Below, one piece after another: positions 1 through 8,818 of a stretch of 64,000 nt of DNA (positions are counted from its first letter, which is position 1; every line of letters begins with the position of its first letter). Source of the DNA: Hyphococcus sp. (GTDB taxonomy: Bacteria; Pseudomonadota; Alphaproteobacteria; Caulobacterales; Parvularculaceae); assembly GCA_021776375.1 (NCBI GenBank), contig JAJFGA010000090.1, forward strand, positions 1 through 64,000. Direction: 5' to 3'. A model generated the notes under the pieces. The model ran no database searches. It was not told the origin of the DNA and saw only the letters and a program-made list of their open reading frames with translations. The translations under genes were made by a program, and so were the position numbers.

Positions 1-1
1 G

Positions 2-1807
2 AACTTTGTTGATTGTCCGGGCTCGAATGAATTAATCCAGACGAGCGAAGACGCAATGCGCGCAGCCGATATTGTCGTCATTGTCGCTGAGCCAAACCCG
101 GAGCGCATCGTCAGCCTCGGCTCATACTTTAAATTTCTCGATGATAACGACATTCCCCATGTGCTGTTCGTAAACCGCCTCGACGAGGTTCAAGTGCGAG
201 TGCGCGATCTGTTGCAGTCGCTGCAAGCCTATTCAGAGCGGCCGCTCGTTTTACGCCAGGCGCCCATCCGCGACGGCGATACAATTGTCGGCGCGGTCGA
301 TCTGGTCAGCGAACGCGCCTGGAAATATCGCGAAGGCAAGCAGTCGGAGCTGATCGAAATCCCCGCCTCGGTTAGAGACCGCGAGGCTGAAGCGCGCGAG
401 ACCATGCTAGATACGGTTGCTGATTTCGATGATGGGCTGATGGAGCAAATCCTCGAGGACAAAGTTCCGGCCAGCGACGAAATTTACGACTTGATGGCGC
501 AGGAGCTACGTGAGGACGTTGTTGTCCCGGTGTTGCTCGGATCGGCCGCACATGGCAACGGCATCACCCGGCTATTAAAACTGCTGCGCCATGAAACACC
601 CGAGGTTCGGGTTGGCGCCGCCCGCCATGGCTTTGACAAAAACGGCGGTACGGTCGCCTCGGTGATGCGCACCATGCATGTGCCCCACACCGGCAAAATC
701 TCGGCGATGCGAATATGGAAAGGCGCGCTCAAAAATGGCGATGCGCTCGGTAGCGGGCGCATAACGGGTTTGTTAGCGCTGAATGGCGAGGCCCGAGACA
801 AACTCGGCGAAGCGCGCGCCGGAGACCTTGTGGGCATTGCCCGCACCGACGAACTGGCGACCGGCGATATTGTGATCGATGGGCAAATTCATAAACAGGA
901 CTTCGCCGGCGCCGGGCATGCGCCGGTATACTCACTGGCCATCCACGCAAAGAACGCCAGGGACGATGTAAAGCTATCGTCGGCGTTAGCGAAGTTGCGC
1001 GAGGAAGACGCATCGATCCTTGCCGAACGCCGCCCCGAGACGGGCGAATTATTACTGCGCGGCCAGGGCGATGTGCATCTTCGGCTTGTGGCTGCGAAAT
1101 TGAAAAATCAGTATAATATTGAAATTGAGACATCTGCGCCGACGCCCGCTTACCGTGAGACCATTCGCGGCGCCGGCGATCAACATACGCGCCACAAAAA
1201 ACAAAGCGGCGGTCATGGCCAGTTTGCGGACATTAAGATCAAGATCAAGCCATTGCCGCGCGGCGGCGGTTTTGAGTTTGATGAAAACATTCATGGCGGC
1301 ACGGTACCCAAGCAATTCATCCCGGCGGTCGAGACCGGCGTCAAAGACGGTCTCGCACGCGGGCCTTTAGGGTTTCCCGTGGTTGATTTGGCGGTAACGC
1401 TTTGTGACGGCCAACACCATGCGGTCGATTCAAACGAGATGTCGTTCAAGCTTGCCGGTCATCAGGCGATGCGCGAGGCCCTGCCCAATTGTGATCCGGT
1501 CCTGCTCGAGCCAATTTATGAGACCCGCATCCACACGCCAAGCGACTGCACCAACAAAGCCCACGGCGTCATCTCCAGCCGCCGCGGGCAGATATTAGGG
1601 TTTGACGCGCGCGACGGCTGGCCCGGCTGGGACACAGTTACCGCAATGATGCCGGAGACCGGACTTCAAGGCCTGATCATTGAGCTGCGTTCCCTAAGCC
1701 AGGGCGCGGCGACTTATGAGGCTGCGTTCGATCATTACCAGGAATTATTCGGCAATGACGCCGACAAGGTTGTCGCTGAACATAAGGCGGAATTTGAAGG
1801 ACGCTAA
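2..1807 (+). CDS. Elongation factor G-like translational GTPase (5' partial)
   Basis: EF-G-family GTPase; the gene is cut by the left edge of the window and the reading frame is open from base 2. The first visible residues contain DCPG, the G3 motif of translational GTPases, so roughly the first 70-90 residues are missing. About 601 residues are visible. The G4 motif reads NRLDE instead of the usual NKxD. Domain II, then the domain III-V block, follow in EF-G order; the domain IV signature (HKKQSGGHGQFAD, then GGTVPKQFIPAVETG) is clear. Many alphaproteobacteria carry a second, divergent EF-G-like protein besides the fusA product in the ribosomal operon. No rpsL/rpsG/tuf neighbours are seen here, so this is more likely the paralogue, whose role is not settled. 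It is convergent with the next gene. Confidence 0.88.
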   Translation, partial: NFVDCPGSNELIQTSEDAMRAADIVVIVAEPNPERIVSLGSYFKFLDDNDIPHVLFVNRLDEVQVRVRDLLQSLQAYSERPLVLRQAPIRDGDTIVGAVDLVSERAWKYREGKQSELIEIPASVRDREAEARETMLDTVADFDDGLMEQILEDKVPASDEIYDLMAQELREDVVVPVLLGSAAHGNGITRLLKLLRHETPEVRVGAARHGFDKNGGTVASVMRTMHVPHTGKISAMRIWKGALKNGDALGSGRITGLLALNGEARDKLGEARAGDLVGIARTDELATGDIVIDGQIHKQDFAGAGHAPVYSLAIHAKNARDDVKLSSALAKLREEDASILAERRPETGELLLRGQGDVHLRLVAAKLKNQYNIEIETSAPTPAYRETIRGAGDQHTRHKKQSGGHGQFADIKIKIKPLPRGGGFEFDENIHGGTVPKQFIPAVETGVKDGLARGPLGFPVVDLAVTLCDGQHHAVDSNEMSFKLAGHQAMREALPNCDPVLLEPIYETRIHTPSDCTNKAHGVISSRRGQILGFDARDGWPGWDTVTAMMPETGLQGLIIELRSLSQGAATYEAAFDHYQELFGNDADKVVAEHKAEFEGR

Positions 1808-1827
1808 CAATATCGTTATCTCATACG

Positions 1828-1970
1828 TGATGCAGCACGCCAGTGCTGCTTTGCAGGCCCGGGATCTATTTAAATGGTCCCGGACCAACATTGCATCAGC
1901 CCGACCGCGAAGACGGCCAAATCATGGTTTGCGTGCATTCGCGCGGGGGGCTGCAACGTATCCGGGATGA
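1828..1970. repeat. Structured intergenic repeat, copy 1 (ends in CCGGGATGACG)
   Basis: Non-coding spacer between two convergent genes. Its right part (about 1893-1970) shares blocks in the same order with the sequence near 63890-63975: GCATCA/ATGCAA, CCCGACCGCGAAG, GCG-rich hairpin, then TCCGGGATGACG. The left part has a CCGGGA...TCCCGG inverted pair around 1860-1885. It is probably a dispersed palindromic repeat of the kind common in alphaproteobacterial spacers, and may double as a bidirectional transcription stop. Confidence 0.55.
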
Positions 1971-2022
1971 CGATCTACTATTGTTGTGAGATTCCGAGGC
2001 GCTTCAGAATAGGAAATTCAAA

Positions 2023-3060
2023 TTAAACCGTGTCAGGCCCAACCCTTATCACCGCCTTGCCCATATTCTCTCCGCTGAATAACCCAATGAACGCGTCCGG
2101 CGCTTTTTCCAGGCCTTCATATTTGGTTTCCTGAAACTTGATTTTTCCGGCGGCAAGCAGCGGCGCGACTTCCATCGCGAACTCCATCGCCTTGTCTATA
2201 TATTCCGACACGATAAACCCGCGCGCCATGACGCCGCGGCCAATCATATTGACGAGGTTGGGCGGGCCGGCCTCAAGCTCAGTGTTGTTGTAAACCGAAA
2301 TCATCCCGCAAAGCGCCATGCGCCCGCCAAACCCAATACAGTTGAGCGCGGCTTCCAGATGCATGCCGCCGACATTTTCAAAATAACAGTCAACGCCCTT
2401 TGGCGCGGCTTGCGCCAGCGCCTTGGTCAATTCTCCGGCGTTTTTGTAGTCTTTGTAATTGAGCGCCACATCGACACCGGCTTCGTTCTCCAGCCATGCG
2501 CATTTTTCCGGCGACCCGGCTGAGGCGATGACCCGACATCCTTTTGCCTTGCCGAGTTGGCAAACCACCGACCCGACCGCGCCCGCAGCGCCTGAGACAA
2601 ACATTGTCTCGCCTTCCTTGGGCTCAAGGATTTGCGTAACGCCCGCCCAGGCGGTCAGGCCCGGCATCCCCAAAACGCCCAGATAGGCCGAAAGCGGCGC
2701 CATGTTCGGGTCGACCTTCTGGGTGCGCTCACCTTTGGAAATATAGTGCGTTTTCCAGCCGCCAAGGAAATCGACGACATAATCGCCCGGCTCATAGCCT
2801 TGAATATTCGATTCGATCACTTGGCTGACCACGCCGCCTTCTAACGGCGCATCAAGCGAGAATGGCGGGATATAGCTTTTGACCTCCGGCCGCATGCGGC
2901 CGCGCATATAAGGGTCAACCGACATCCACACGCTCCGGCACAGCATTTCGCCATCACCTGGCGGCGGTACATCAATGTCGCGTAGCTGGAACTGTGATGG
3001 TTGCGGCATGCCCGCCGGGTATTCGTTTAGAAAAATCGCCTTCGCATTGATTTCCGTCAT
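2023..3060 (-). CDS. NADP-dependent oxidoreductase, CurA/YncB (MDR) family
   Basis: A 345-residue zinc-independent medium-chain reductase of the CurA / YncB / prostaglandin-reductase-1 type. Such enzymes reduce the C=C bond of alpha,beta-unsaturated ketones and aldehydes with NADPH in the cytoplasm. The N-terminal GroES-like domain carries the family-typical VDPYMRGRM around residues 48-57. The Rossmann loop AAGAVGSVVCQLG lies at about 158-170, and a GGMHLEAALNCIGFGGRMALCG segment marks the cofactor domain. No zinc-ligand cysteines are seen. It stands alone, divergent from the small lipoprotein gene upstream and convergent with the EF-G-like gene. The physiological substrate is unknown. Confidence 0.9.
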   Translation of the reverse strand: MTEINAKAIFLNEYPAGMPQPSQFQLRDIDVPPPGDGEMLCRSVWMSVDPYMRGRMRPEVKSYIPPFSLDAPLEGGVVSQVIESNIQGYEPGDYVVDFLGGWKTHYISKGERTQKVDPNMAPLSAYLGVLGMPGLTAWAGVTQILEPKEGETMFVSGAAGAVGSVVCQLGKAKGCRVIASAGSPEKCAWLENEAGVDVALNYKDYKNAGELTKALAQAAPKGVDCYFENVGGMHLEAALNCIGFGGRMALCGMISVYNNTELEAGPPNLVNMIGRGVMARGFIVSEYIDKAMEFAMEVAPLLAAGKIKFQETKYEGLEKAPDAFIGLFSGENMGKAVIRVGPDTV

Positions 3061-3257
3061 AGCTCAATAATCCTCGTTCATCTCATGATGACACTAGCCC
3101 ATCGCCCTCTTCTCGCAAGGGCGTGATGCAGCGGCCCAATTCGGACAGATCGCCGCCTCATTCTCGCCTTGGATACGGGCGATCTTGTATCTTAACGAGA
3201 CACGGGGCCTCAAGACCCGCATTTTAGATTTTAAAACGCGACGAGAAGGAGATGGAA

Positions 3258-3602
3258 ATGAAGTTATTGCTGATTGCTTCCAGCGCTATGTTTTTGGCCG
3301 TAGCCGGCTGTCAGTCGACCGGCGAAGGCGCGCTGACCGGCGCAGTTATCGGCGCTGCGGGCGGCGCGATTGCCGGTGAGATTTTTGCCGGCAGCCCTGG
3401 CCGCGGCGCTGCCTATGGCGCGCTTATCGGCGCAGCGCTAGGCGCTTATGAGGGCTGCTCGCGCGCCGGAACCTGTTGGGGCCGGGCCCGAGACCACGGC
3501 CACCGTCGTTATGATCGCTATTCAGGCCGGTATTACTATGTCGATCCGGAATATGGCGACACTTATTGGGAAGACGGATCGTTCCGCGAATATGGCGATT
3601 AA
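3258..3602 (+). CDS. Small glycine-zipper lipoprotein
   Basis: A 114-residue predicted outer-membrane or periplasmic lipoprotein. The second ATG (3258) is preferred because GAAGGAG sits about 6 nt before it; the ATG at 3252 directly abuts that site. A short hydrophobic signal ends in a VAGC lipobox (Cys near residue 17). A Gly/Ala-rich glycine-zipper stretch follows (about residues 22-65, repeated GAxxGA patterns), then a Tyr/Arg/Asp-rich tail. Proteins of this build resemble the 17-kDa surface antigen / YMGG-like families, which associate with the outer membrane, but function is unassigned. A good intrinsic terminator follows at 3657-3705. Confidence 0.75.
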   Translation: MKLLLIASSAMFLAVAGCQSTGEGALTGAVIGAAGGAIAGEIFAGSPGRGAAYGALIGAALGAYEGCSRAGTCWGRARDHGHRRYDRYSGRYYYVDPEYGDTYWEDGSFREYGD

Positions 3603-3656
3603 CGCCAGCTTCTCATGCAAGTAGATTGATAAAACTCTTCGGGGGGACCGTCGCGT

Positions 3657-3705
3657 AAAATCAGTCCGCCGGATCGTTTGGATCCGCGCGGGCTGATTTC
3701 TTTTT
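3657..3705 (+). terminator. Rho-independent terminator after the glycine-zipper gene
   Basis: AAATCAG near 3658-3664 pairs with CTGATTT at 3693-3699. Inner pairs (GGATC...GATCC) extend the stem, and CTTTTT follows at 3700-3705. It lies 55 nt after the stop at 3602. Its partial symmetry could also serve the convergent gene ending at 3781. Confidence 0.6.
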
Positions 3706-3780
3706 GCGTATTGCGGCAGCGAGGTCACGGTTGCTCCAGGCCCGGAGAACTGATGCATAGTCTCGATCATCTGGGGCGCC

Positions 3781-4488
3781 TTATTCCGTACTCGGCGTAC
3801 CATTTAAGTAGATGAGCGTTAAGCCAAGAGTGTCCCAAACCCCATGTGCTATTATGAGCGGCCACAGGCTACGCCGGAATAGCAAAAAGAACAGACCACT
3901 GAATATTGCGCCAACGCCGATCCGGAGCATGCCGCCAATACCTTGATAGGCGTGTCCAATGGCGAAAATTACCGCCTGACAGAAGACAGCAGCGAGCCAT
4001 GCACCCCAAGTCTTCCCCAATATTTCGGCAATGCGATTTAATAAAAAGCCGCGAAAAATAATTTCTTCAGCGAATGCCGCAGCCGTCCAGACAATTGCGA
4101 GCCACACAAAATACAATGAGAGGTCGCCGTGAATGGCAGCAAGAGGGCCTATATCGGATTCGGGTAGATTGAAAGCTGTTGCAATGGCGTCCTTGATGGG
4201 GCTGAGCGCTAATAAATTTACGGCGACAATGGCGATGCCGAATATCGGTATCAGCCATTTATGGGCCCCCCATTTCAGACCAATGCCCGAAAGCCCATCT
4301 GCATGGTCTTTAGCCAGCAACAAAATTACAGCGGCAAGAAAGATTGACCGGCCAGGAACAGGTCCATCTACGGGCCAGCCCAAGGCTGGGTAGACGATTT
4401 GCGTGAAAAGCAAAGTTGCGCCAAGCGCGACCAGACCAAGCAGTGCCAGTTCTCGAAAAAAACGACGACTATCATATTGTGTGGTCAT
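3781..4488 (-). CDS. CPBP-family intramembrane glutamic endopeptidase (CAAX-protease-like)
   Basis: A 235-residue polytopic membrane protein of the CPBP (Rce1-like) family. The start at 4488 (MTTQYD) is chosen because AAAAGGAT sits 6-7 nt upstream; an upstream in-frame GTG at 4512 would overlap the tetR stop. Several hydrophobic helices are evident. The three family motifs are present: EEIIFRG (EE near residues 141-142), the His of FAIGHAYQG (near 179), and HGVWD near the C terminus (near 215). Family members cleave or otherwise act on membrane-bound substrates, and in bacteria some serve bacteriocin self-immunity. It is immediately downstream of a tetR gene, so it is probably that regulator's co-transcribed partner. 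Substrate unknown. Confidence 0.85.
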   Translation of the reverse strand: MTTQYDSRRFFRELALLGLVALGATLLFTQIVYPALGWPVDGPVPGRSIFLAAVILLLAKDHADGLSGIGLKWGAHKWLIPIFGIAIVAVNLLALSPIKDAIATAFNLPESDIGPLAAIHGDLSLYFVWLAIVWTAAAFAEEIIFRGFLLNRIAEILGKTWGAWLAAVFCQAVIFAIGHAYQGIGGMLRIGVGAIFSGLFFLLFRRSLWPLIIAHGVWDTLGLTLIYLNGTPSTE

Positions 4489-4511
4489 GAAACTATCCTT
4501 TTCGAACAGCA

Positions 4512-5174
4512 CTAGAGTTTGAGATATGTGCTTGTTGCCAGCACCAACTCGCGCAGAAATTCATTTTCGGATACTTGGTCGAGGGGGGCTGGGTTGGTGC
4601 AAAACAGATATTGTTCTCGCAACTCAGCTCCGATCATGGAAATCGCAAAAGAAATCCGAAGCTGGGCGCGCTTATTCGTTCCGCCATCCAAGCGCGCACT
4701 CATGGCGGCTATTAATTCTTGATGGATCGACTGGTTCGCCTGTTTAAGGTAGCGGGTGAGATCAGTATCTTTGGAACTCCTGAATAAAAGCGTCATTGGC
4801 TTCAGGATTGGCCGGTGGTGAGAAAATATGTAAGTTATGGCTTTGCAATAGGTGCGTAAAAACCCTTCCAATGAAGTTGCTCGAATAGCGCTCGGCTTCG
4901 TGGCGGGGTGCCCCTCGTCGCGAAGTTTTCCGACGACCATCTCTTCGGCGACAAAGATCAGTAAGCGTTCTTTTGAAGGGAATCGACTATAAAGTGAGCC
5001 CAGCCCTACTTTTGCTTCGCGCGCCAATTCACTCATTGACAGATCGTCATAACCTTCACGTAGGATTATTCCATATGCAGCGGCGACAATGCGCATAAGC
5101 GTTTGCTGACTGCGTGCTTGTTGGGGCCGAACAATACAAGGGTTGGGCGATCCAGAATTCATAGAATTGCCCAT
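4512..5174 (-). CDS. TetR/AcrR-family transcriptional regulator
   Basis: A 220-residue one-component repressor. The N-terminal helix-turn-helix spans about residues 25-70, with the typical run ending in SLYSRFPSKERLL. The C-terminal ligand domain is not similar to anything recognised. An in-frame ATG at 5162 is an alternative start. The stop lies 23 nt before the CPBP protease start, suggesting one transcript. An inverted repeat overlapping the -10 element of a good promoter lies about 65 nt upstream of the start, consistent with autoregulation. Inducing ligand unknown. Confidence 0.88.
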   Translation of the reverse strand: MGNSMNSGSPNPCIVRPQQARSQQTLMRIVAAAYGIILREGYDDLSMSELAREAKVGLGSLYSRFPSKERLLIFVAEEMVVGKLRDEGHPATKPSAIRATSLEGFLRTYCKAITYIFSHHRPILKPMTLLFRSSKDTDLTRYLKQANQSIHQELIAAMSARLDGGTNKRAQLRISFAISMIGAELREQYLFCTNPAPLDQVSENEFLRELVLATSTYLKL

Positions 5175-5238
5175 TTTCCTGCGACATAATTCTGTGGCAG
5201 ATGCATCTATAGCTGTTACCTTCAGTCAAAACAAGAAT

Positions 5239-5270
5239 TGGAATATAGTTCCAGTTTTATGATAACACAA
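5239..5270 (-). promoter_or_regulatory. Promoter with overlapping TetR-type operator upstream of tetR
   Basis: On the minus strand, TTGTGT (5265-5270) and TATATT (5242-5247) are separated by exactly 17 nt. The inverted repeat TGGAA-n5-TTCCA (5239-5253) covers the -10 element. This is the expected place for a self-repressing TetR regulator. The rest of the 270-nt spacer (5175-5444) shows no gene. Confidence 0.5.
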
Positions 5271-5444
5271 GTCGTATGATGGCAAAAACGCTGAGCTATG
5301 GCCGAATTAGCCTATGAACCATATTGGGCGCACAGTTATGCGCTCACAGGAGTAGTGACGTTTAGGTGTAACTTCTCATGCATGGTCAATCTACGGCAGT
5401 CCTGCACCTGCCCAAATTGGATAAGCCGCCGAAGTATTCTTACC

Positions 5445-5717
5445 CTAGCGAACCCTATCTTCAGGGCCTGAGTGTTTACGTCCCCTTCCCATCTGACTGA
5501 GCGCAATCAGCGTGAGAGTTGGCGCAAACCCGTCAATCTGCCCGGTCGGGTCGGCAATTTCCCAGAACGCAAAGAGACCCGCCCATCCCCACAAGGCAAC
5601 CGCCACGACACCAAGTACGGCATCAAAGGCGAGTTCAAAGCCAGGTATTCGGCCAATGGTAAAATCGAGGACGTCAAGGATGACGGCGATCACGAGTTTG
5701 GCCATTGCTGTTTTCAA
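5445..5717 (-). CDS. Small two-helix membrane protein of unknown function
   Basis: A 90-residue protein with two hydrophobic segments (about residues 5-20 and 30-55) separated by a short polar turn (GRIPGFE). Nothing recognisable beyond a small inner-membrane protein. The TTG at 5717 overlaps the stop codon of the upstream esterase gene (ATTGA), which favours translational coupling. An ATG at 5705 is the alternative start. It is the last gene of the minus-strand run that begins with the TonB receptor or earlier. Confidence 0.6.
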   Translation of the reverse strand: MKTAMAKLVIAVILDVLDFTIGRIPGFELAFDAVLGVVAVALWGWAGLFAFWEIADPTGQIDGFAPTLTLIALSQMGRGRKHSGPEDRVR

Positions 5718-6661
5718 TGTGTGTCCGCCGCGCCAAATCGCTGCTGAATAAAATCCGCCGATTGCGCAACCGAGCGGTCGGCTTCCGGCATTTTACCAAC
5801 GAAAATAGGCCATACATGCGCGAGGCCTTTTTCGACAACCAGTTGCGACGTGACGCCAGCGGTGACTAAACGCTCATGCAGTCTTACCGAGTCACTATAC
5901 AAGATTTCATTATCGCTCGTGAATGTCTGAATTGGCGGCAACCCGCTAAGGTCCGCATAGAGGGGCGAGGCCAAAGGGGTTTGCGGATTGGCGCCGCCGA
6001 GATATTTCTTCGCGCCCTCGACAATATATACTTTCTTGAACATCACATCGCTTTTTTCATTGTGAGAAAGCGAGGCGCCACTGGTCGCAAGATCCGTCCA
6101 GGGAGAGTATAAAACCGCGCCGGCCGGCATCGGCAATCCGTGATCGCGTGCACACAGCATTAGCGCCAGCACCAGTCCGCCGCCAGCTGAATCTCCCGCA
6201 ACGACGATGCGTTGGGGTTCTCGCGTCTGATCAAGAAGCCAGCGATAGGCGTCTAGGGCGTCATCGACCGCCGCCGGAAAAGGATGCTCCGGCGCCATTC
6301 GATAGTTAAGAGAAAACACATCCGCCCGGCTCGCCGCCGCCAGCGCGAAAGTGACGGCGCGGTGAGACTTTGCCGAGCCAAATACATAGCCGCCGCCGTG
6401 CAGGTAGAATATCAGATTGCCGTCCTCAGCATTCTTATTACGATGCCACTCGCCCCTTACGGCGCCATCATCGCGCTTTTCGATTGTAATCCCGGCAGGC
6501 GGCGTATTCGGCGCCATTCGGTCTGTGCCGGCGCGGAGTTTTTCCGGGTCCATCAAATGCAACGGGTGGCGCTTCAAGCTCCATTTCAAATACCAGTTGA
6601 GAATATTGGCCTTAAGGCTGGGCAAGAGCGCCTCCCGATTTGCTAAATCGACGCTATGCAA
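5714..6661 (-). CDS. Alpha/beta hydrolase, HSL-type esterase
   Basis: A 315-residue cytoplasmic carboxylesterase of the hormone-sensitive-lipase family. The oxyanion-hole motif HGGG is at about residues 88-91 and the nucleophile motif GDSAGGG at about 156-162. A downstream Asp (SDNEILYSDS, near 251) and His (LAHVWPIF, near 284) complete the likely catalytic triad. There is no signal peptide. It lies 60 nt downstream of the TonB receptor and overlaps the next small gene, so it may hydrolyse an ester imported by that receptor. That link is an inference from position only. Confidence 0.9.
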   Translation of the reverse strand: MHSVDLANREALLPSLKANILNWYLKWSLKRHPLHLMDPEKLRAGTDRMAPNTPPAGITIEKRDDGAVRGEWHRNKNAEDGNLIFYLHGGGYVFGSAKSHRAVTFALAAASRADVFSLNYRMAPEHPFPAAVDDALDAYRWLLDQTREPQRIVVAGDSAGGGLVLALMLCARDHGLPMPAGAVLYSPWTDLATSGASLSHNEKSDVMFKKVYIVEGAKKYLGGANPQTPLASPLYADLSGLPPIQTFTSDNEILYSDSVRLHERLVTAGVTSQLVVEKGLAHVWPIFVGKMPEADRSVAQSADFIQQRFGAADTH

Positions 6662-6720
6662 GTTGAGGCGTCAAGAAAAGCACTTTTGGCGCCTATAGCC
6701 CTGGCAATTATACGCCCGCC

Positions 6721-8745
6721 TTACTGACGATAACGCAGTCCGACGCCGAAGGTTCTTTCCTCGCCCGGAAAAAACCGTTCACTGCCAAAGGCAAAGTCCG
6801 CGCGTTCCGCATAGAGCGTGTTTGTAACATTGCGCAAAGTGAGGAAAGCCGACAGACGATCCGTCACCGTAGCCTCGCCGCGCAGATGCAAGAGATCGTG
6901 GCCTTCATAGGCGTGATCATTGGCGGCGTCAGTAAAATAGGAGCCAACCGATACCCATTCCGCCTCAAGCCAGGCGCGCTCCGTTGGGGTCCAGCGCAAC
7001 CGAGTATTGGCAATCACACGTGGCGCCGTATCGATGTCATCGCCTTTCATAATCGATTCAGACGCCCTGCCGGTCGGGCGGTCAAAACGGTAGGTATGCG
7101 CTGCATAGGTGAGCGCGCTTTCCAACGTCAAGCTATCATGCAGCAAGATGTGCAAATCCGCCTCAACGCCAGCATGGCGCGTCTTGCCATTGGCTACGTT
7201 AAAACCGTCGGCGTCACGGAAAAAGAAATTGCGCTTTTCCATCCAGAAACCGGCAAGGTTGATATTAACCCGTTCGCCAATGCTCGCCCGTAAGCCCAAT
7301 TCAACCGCATCAATCTGTTCCGGCCGCGCCTGCTCGCCGGTCTGATTGATCTGCAGTCGATAGATATCCGTTGTTTGCGGAGGGCGCGCGCCGCGCGCGT
7401 AGCTTATATGGGCGTTGACGTTCTCAGAGAATTCATGCCGTAGGCTAAACTTCGGACTGGCGGTTACGAACCGGTCAGTCTTGTCGTCCAGCCGCAAAAA
7501 CCGGCCGACAATGCCGCTATCGGTTAGATTGTCGTAATCATAGATCGTTCCATCGACACGCGCAGCGGCAGTCACATAAGTCGCCGGCGCAATCTGATAT
7601 TCGGCTTGCACAAAACCGGACGCATTGAGCGCACGAACCTTGTAATCATAATGAAGCCCTTGGGTGAAAGAAAAAATCCTCGGGCGCGCCTGGAATTCGC
7701 TTAACGTTCCTTCGGTATATTCCGCATCGACACCGGCGATCAACGAAAGGCGCCCAGCCTCGTGATAAACCGCACTCTGCGCGCCAACACTCCAATGGCT
7801 ATTATTCTCAATCGCCTTTGAGGGGAGAAAATGCTGCTGGAACTCCATCTTGTTCCAGCGCCCGTAGGGCGTGATTTTCAAAACCATGCTATCGCTGATC
7901 CGGGCTTCAATGGTGGACTGAAACCTGAGCGATTTCGCGTCACGATAGGCGTCCGGAAAATCATTCGTCCGTCGCGCCGTGCGATCAAGGAGTGCCTCCC
8001 GCTCAAAAATAAACCCGGCTGTCTCCTGCTCGAGATTATCGAACGAGAAAATCGTGTCGATACTGACATTATCTCCATCGGCCATGTGGCGCAGGGTCAG
8101 CTTTTGCTGGTCGAGTCCCGCGTCCTGGCGATAGCCGGCTTCAGAGACAGCTGACATGCCAGCGAAAAACCGCTGTTCACCTTTGCCGCCGGAAATGGTT
8201 CCTTTTATTTTGTAGCGATCCTCGGTGTCGCCAAAGACTTCTGCGGAAAGTGAAGCATCTTCGCCCGGCTCAGGCGTCAACACGTTAATGACGCCATGGA
8301 TCGCATTGGCGCCATAGAGCGCGCCGGATGGCCCGCGGACAATTTCAATCGCGCTGGCAATCTCATGATGAGCGTCAAACAGCCCGTTGACATTGGCAAA
8401 GCCTGGCGAGCGCAGTGGCACGCCGTTTTCCAAAAACAGGAATGAGCCCGCCCCAGCCCCGCCAGATAAAACTGGCGAGCGGATCGCCGTTAAATGTTCC
8501 GCACCCGACCCGCGATGCAAGCTAACGCCCGGCGCACGCGCCAAAGCCTCGGCAATATGATCCGCGCTAATGCGGATGAGATCGTCCTGGTCGAGTGCGG
8601 TAATGCTCAGCGCAACGTCATCAATTGACTGGGCGCGACGCTCGGCGGTGACGACAATTGTGTCTTCCCCGAATGCCGGCGCAACAAAGAAAATTCCGCC
8701 CAAGGCGGAAGCAACAAGCAAAATCTTTTTCATTGAACGAACCAT
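6721..8745 (-). CDS. TonB-dependent outer-membrane receptor
   Basis: A 674-residue TonB-dependent receptor. A signal peptide ends in PAFG/ED near residue 26 and is followed by a TonB-box-like segment (DTIVVTAERR). A plug domain runs to about residue 150 (IVRGPSGALYGANAIHGVINVLT), then a long beta-barrel ends in the usual aromatic C terminus (GVGLRYRQ). The barrel has TonB-receptor landmarks such as FVQAEYQIAP and LRNVTNTLYAERADF. A second possible start lies at 8733 (MKKILL). A run of ten G residues lies 8 nt upstream of the ATG at 8745, see the separate site. Substrate unknown; the neighbours (homogentisate and fumarylacetoacetate enzymes, an esterase) hint at an aromatic or ester compound. 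Confidence 0.92.
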   Translation of the reverse strand: MVRSMKKILLVASALGGIFFVAPAFGEDTIVVTAERRAQSIDDVALSITALDQDDLIRISADHIAEALARAPGVSLHRGSGAEHLTAIRSPVLSGGAGAGSFLFLENGVPLRSPGFANVNGLFDAHHEIASAIEIVRGPSGALYGANAIHGVINVLTPEPGEDASLSAEVFGDTEDRYKIKGTISGGKGEQRFFAGMSAVSEAGYRQDAGLDQQKLTLRHMADGDNVSIDTIFSFDNLEQETAGFIFEREALLDRTARRTNDFPDAYRDAKSLRFQSTIEARISDSMVLKITPYGRWNKMEFQQHFLPSKAIENNSHWSVGAQSAVYHEAGRLSLIAGVDAEYTEGTLSEFQARPRIFSFTQGLHYDYKVRALNASGFVQAEYQIAPATYVTAAARVDGTIYDYDNLTDSGIVGRFLRLDDKTDRFVTASPKFSLRHEFSENVNAHISYARGARPPQTTDIYRLQINQTGEQARPEQIDAVELGLRASIGERVNINLAGFWMEKRNFFFRDADGFNVANGKTRHAGVEADLHILLHDSLTLESALTYAAHTYRFDRPTGRASESIMKGDDIDTAPRVIANTRLRWTPTERAWLEAEWVSVGSYFTDAANDHAYEGHDLLHLRGEATVTDRLSAFLTLRNVTNTLYAERADFAFGSERFFPGEERTFGVGLRYRQ

Positions 8746-8753
8746 AACGCATA

Positions 8754-8763
8754 CCCCCCCCCC
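8754..8763 (-). repeat. G10 homopolymer tract in the TonB-receptor leader
   Basis: Ten consecutive C on the plus strand (G10 on the coding strand) lie 8 nt upstream of the ATG at 8745, where the ribosome binding site would be. Long homopolymers in such positions are known to slip and switch expression in other bacteria. Here it is only a candidate. Confidence 0.7.
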
Positions 8764-8818
8764 AAACCCTCCACGAAGCTTCAGGATATCCTCCAGAAAA
8801 CCTCAAAAATCTGGTTTT

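Noticed and set aside
3185-3379. Arg-rich 64-codon frame overlapping the glycine-zipper gene
   Set aside because: Composition is that of an out-of-frame shadow; the overlapping frame has a lipobox and ribosome site.
6662-6720. Possible terminator between the TonB receptor and the esterase
   Set aside because: Pairing (GGCGCCAAAAG with CTTTTCTTGACGCC) is interrupted and no T-run follows on the coding strand.
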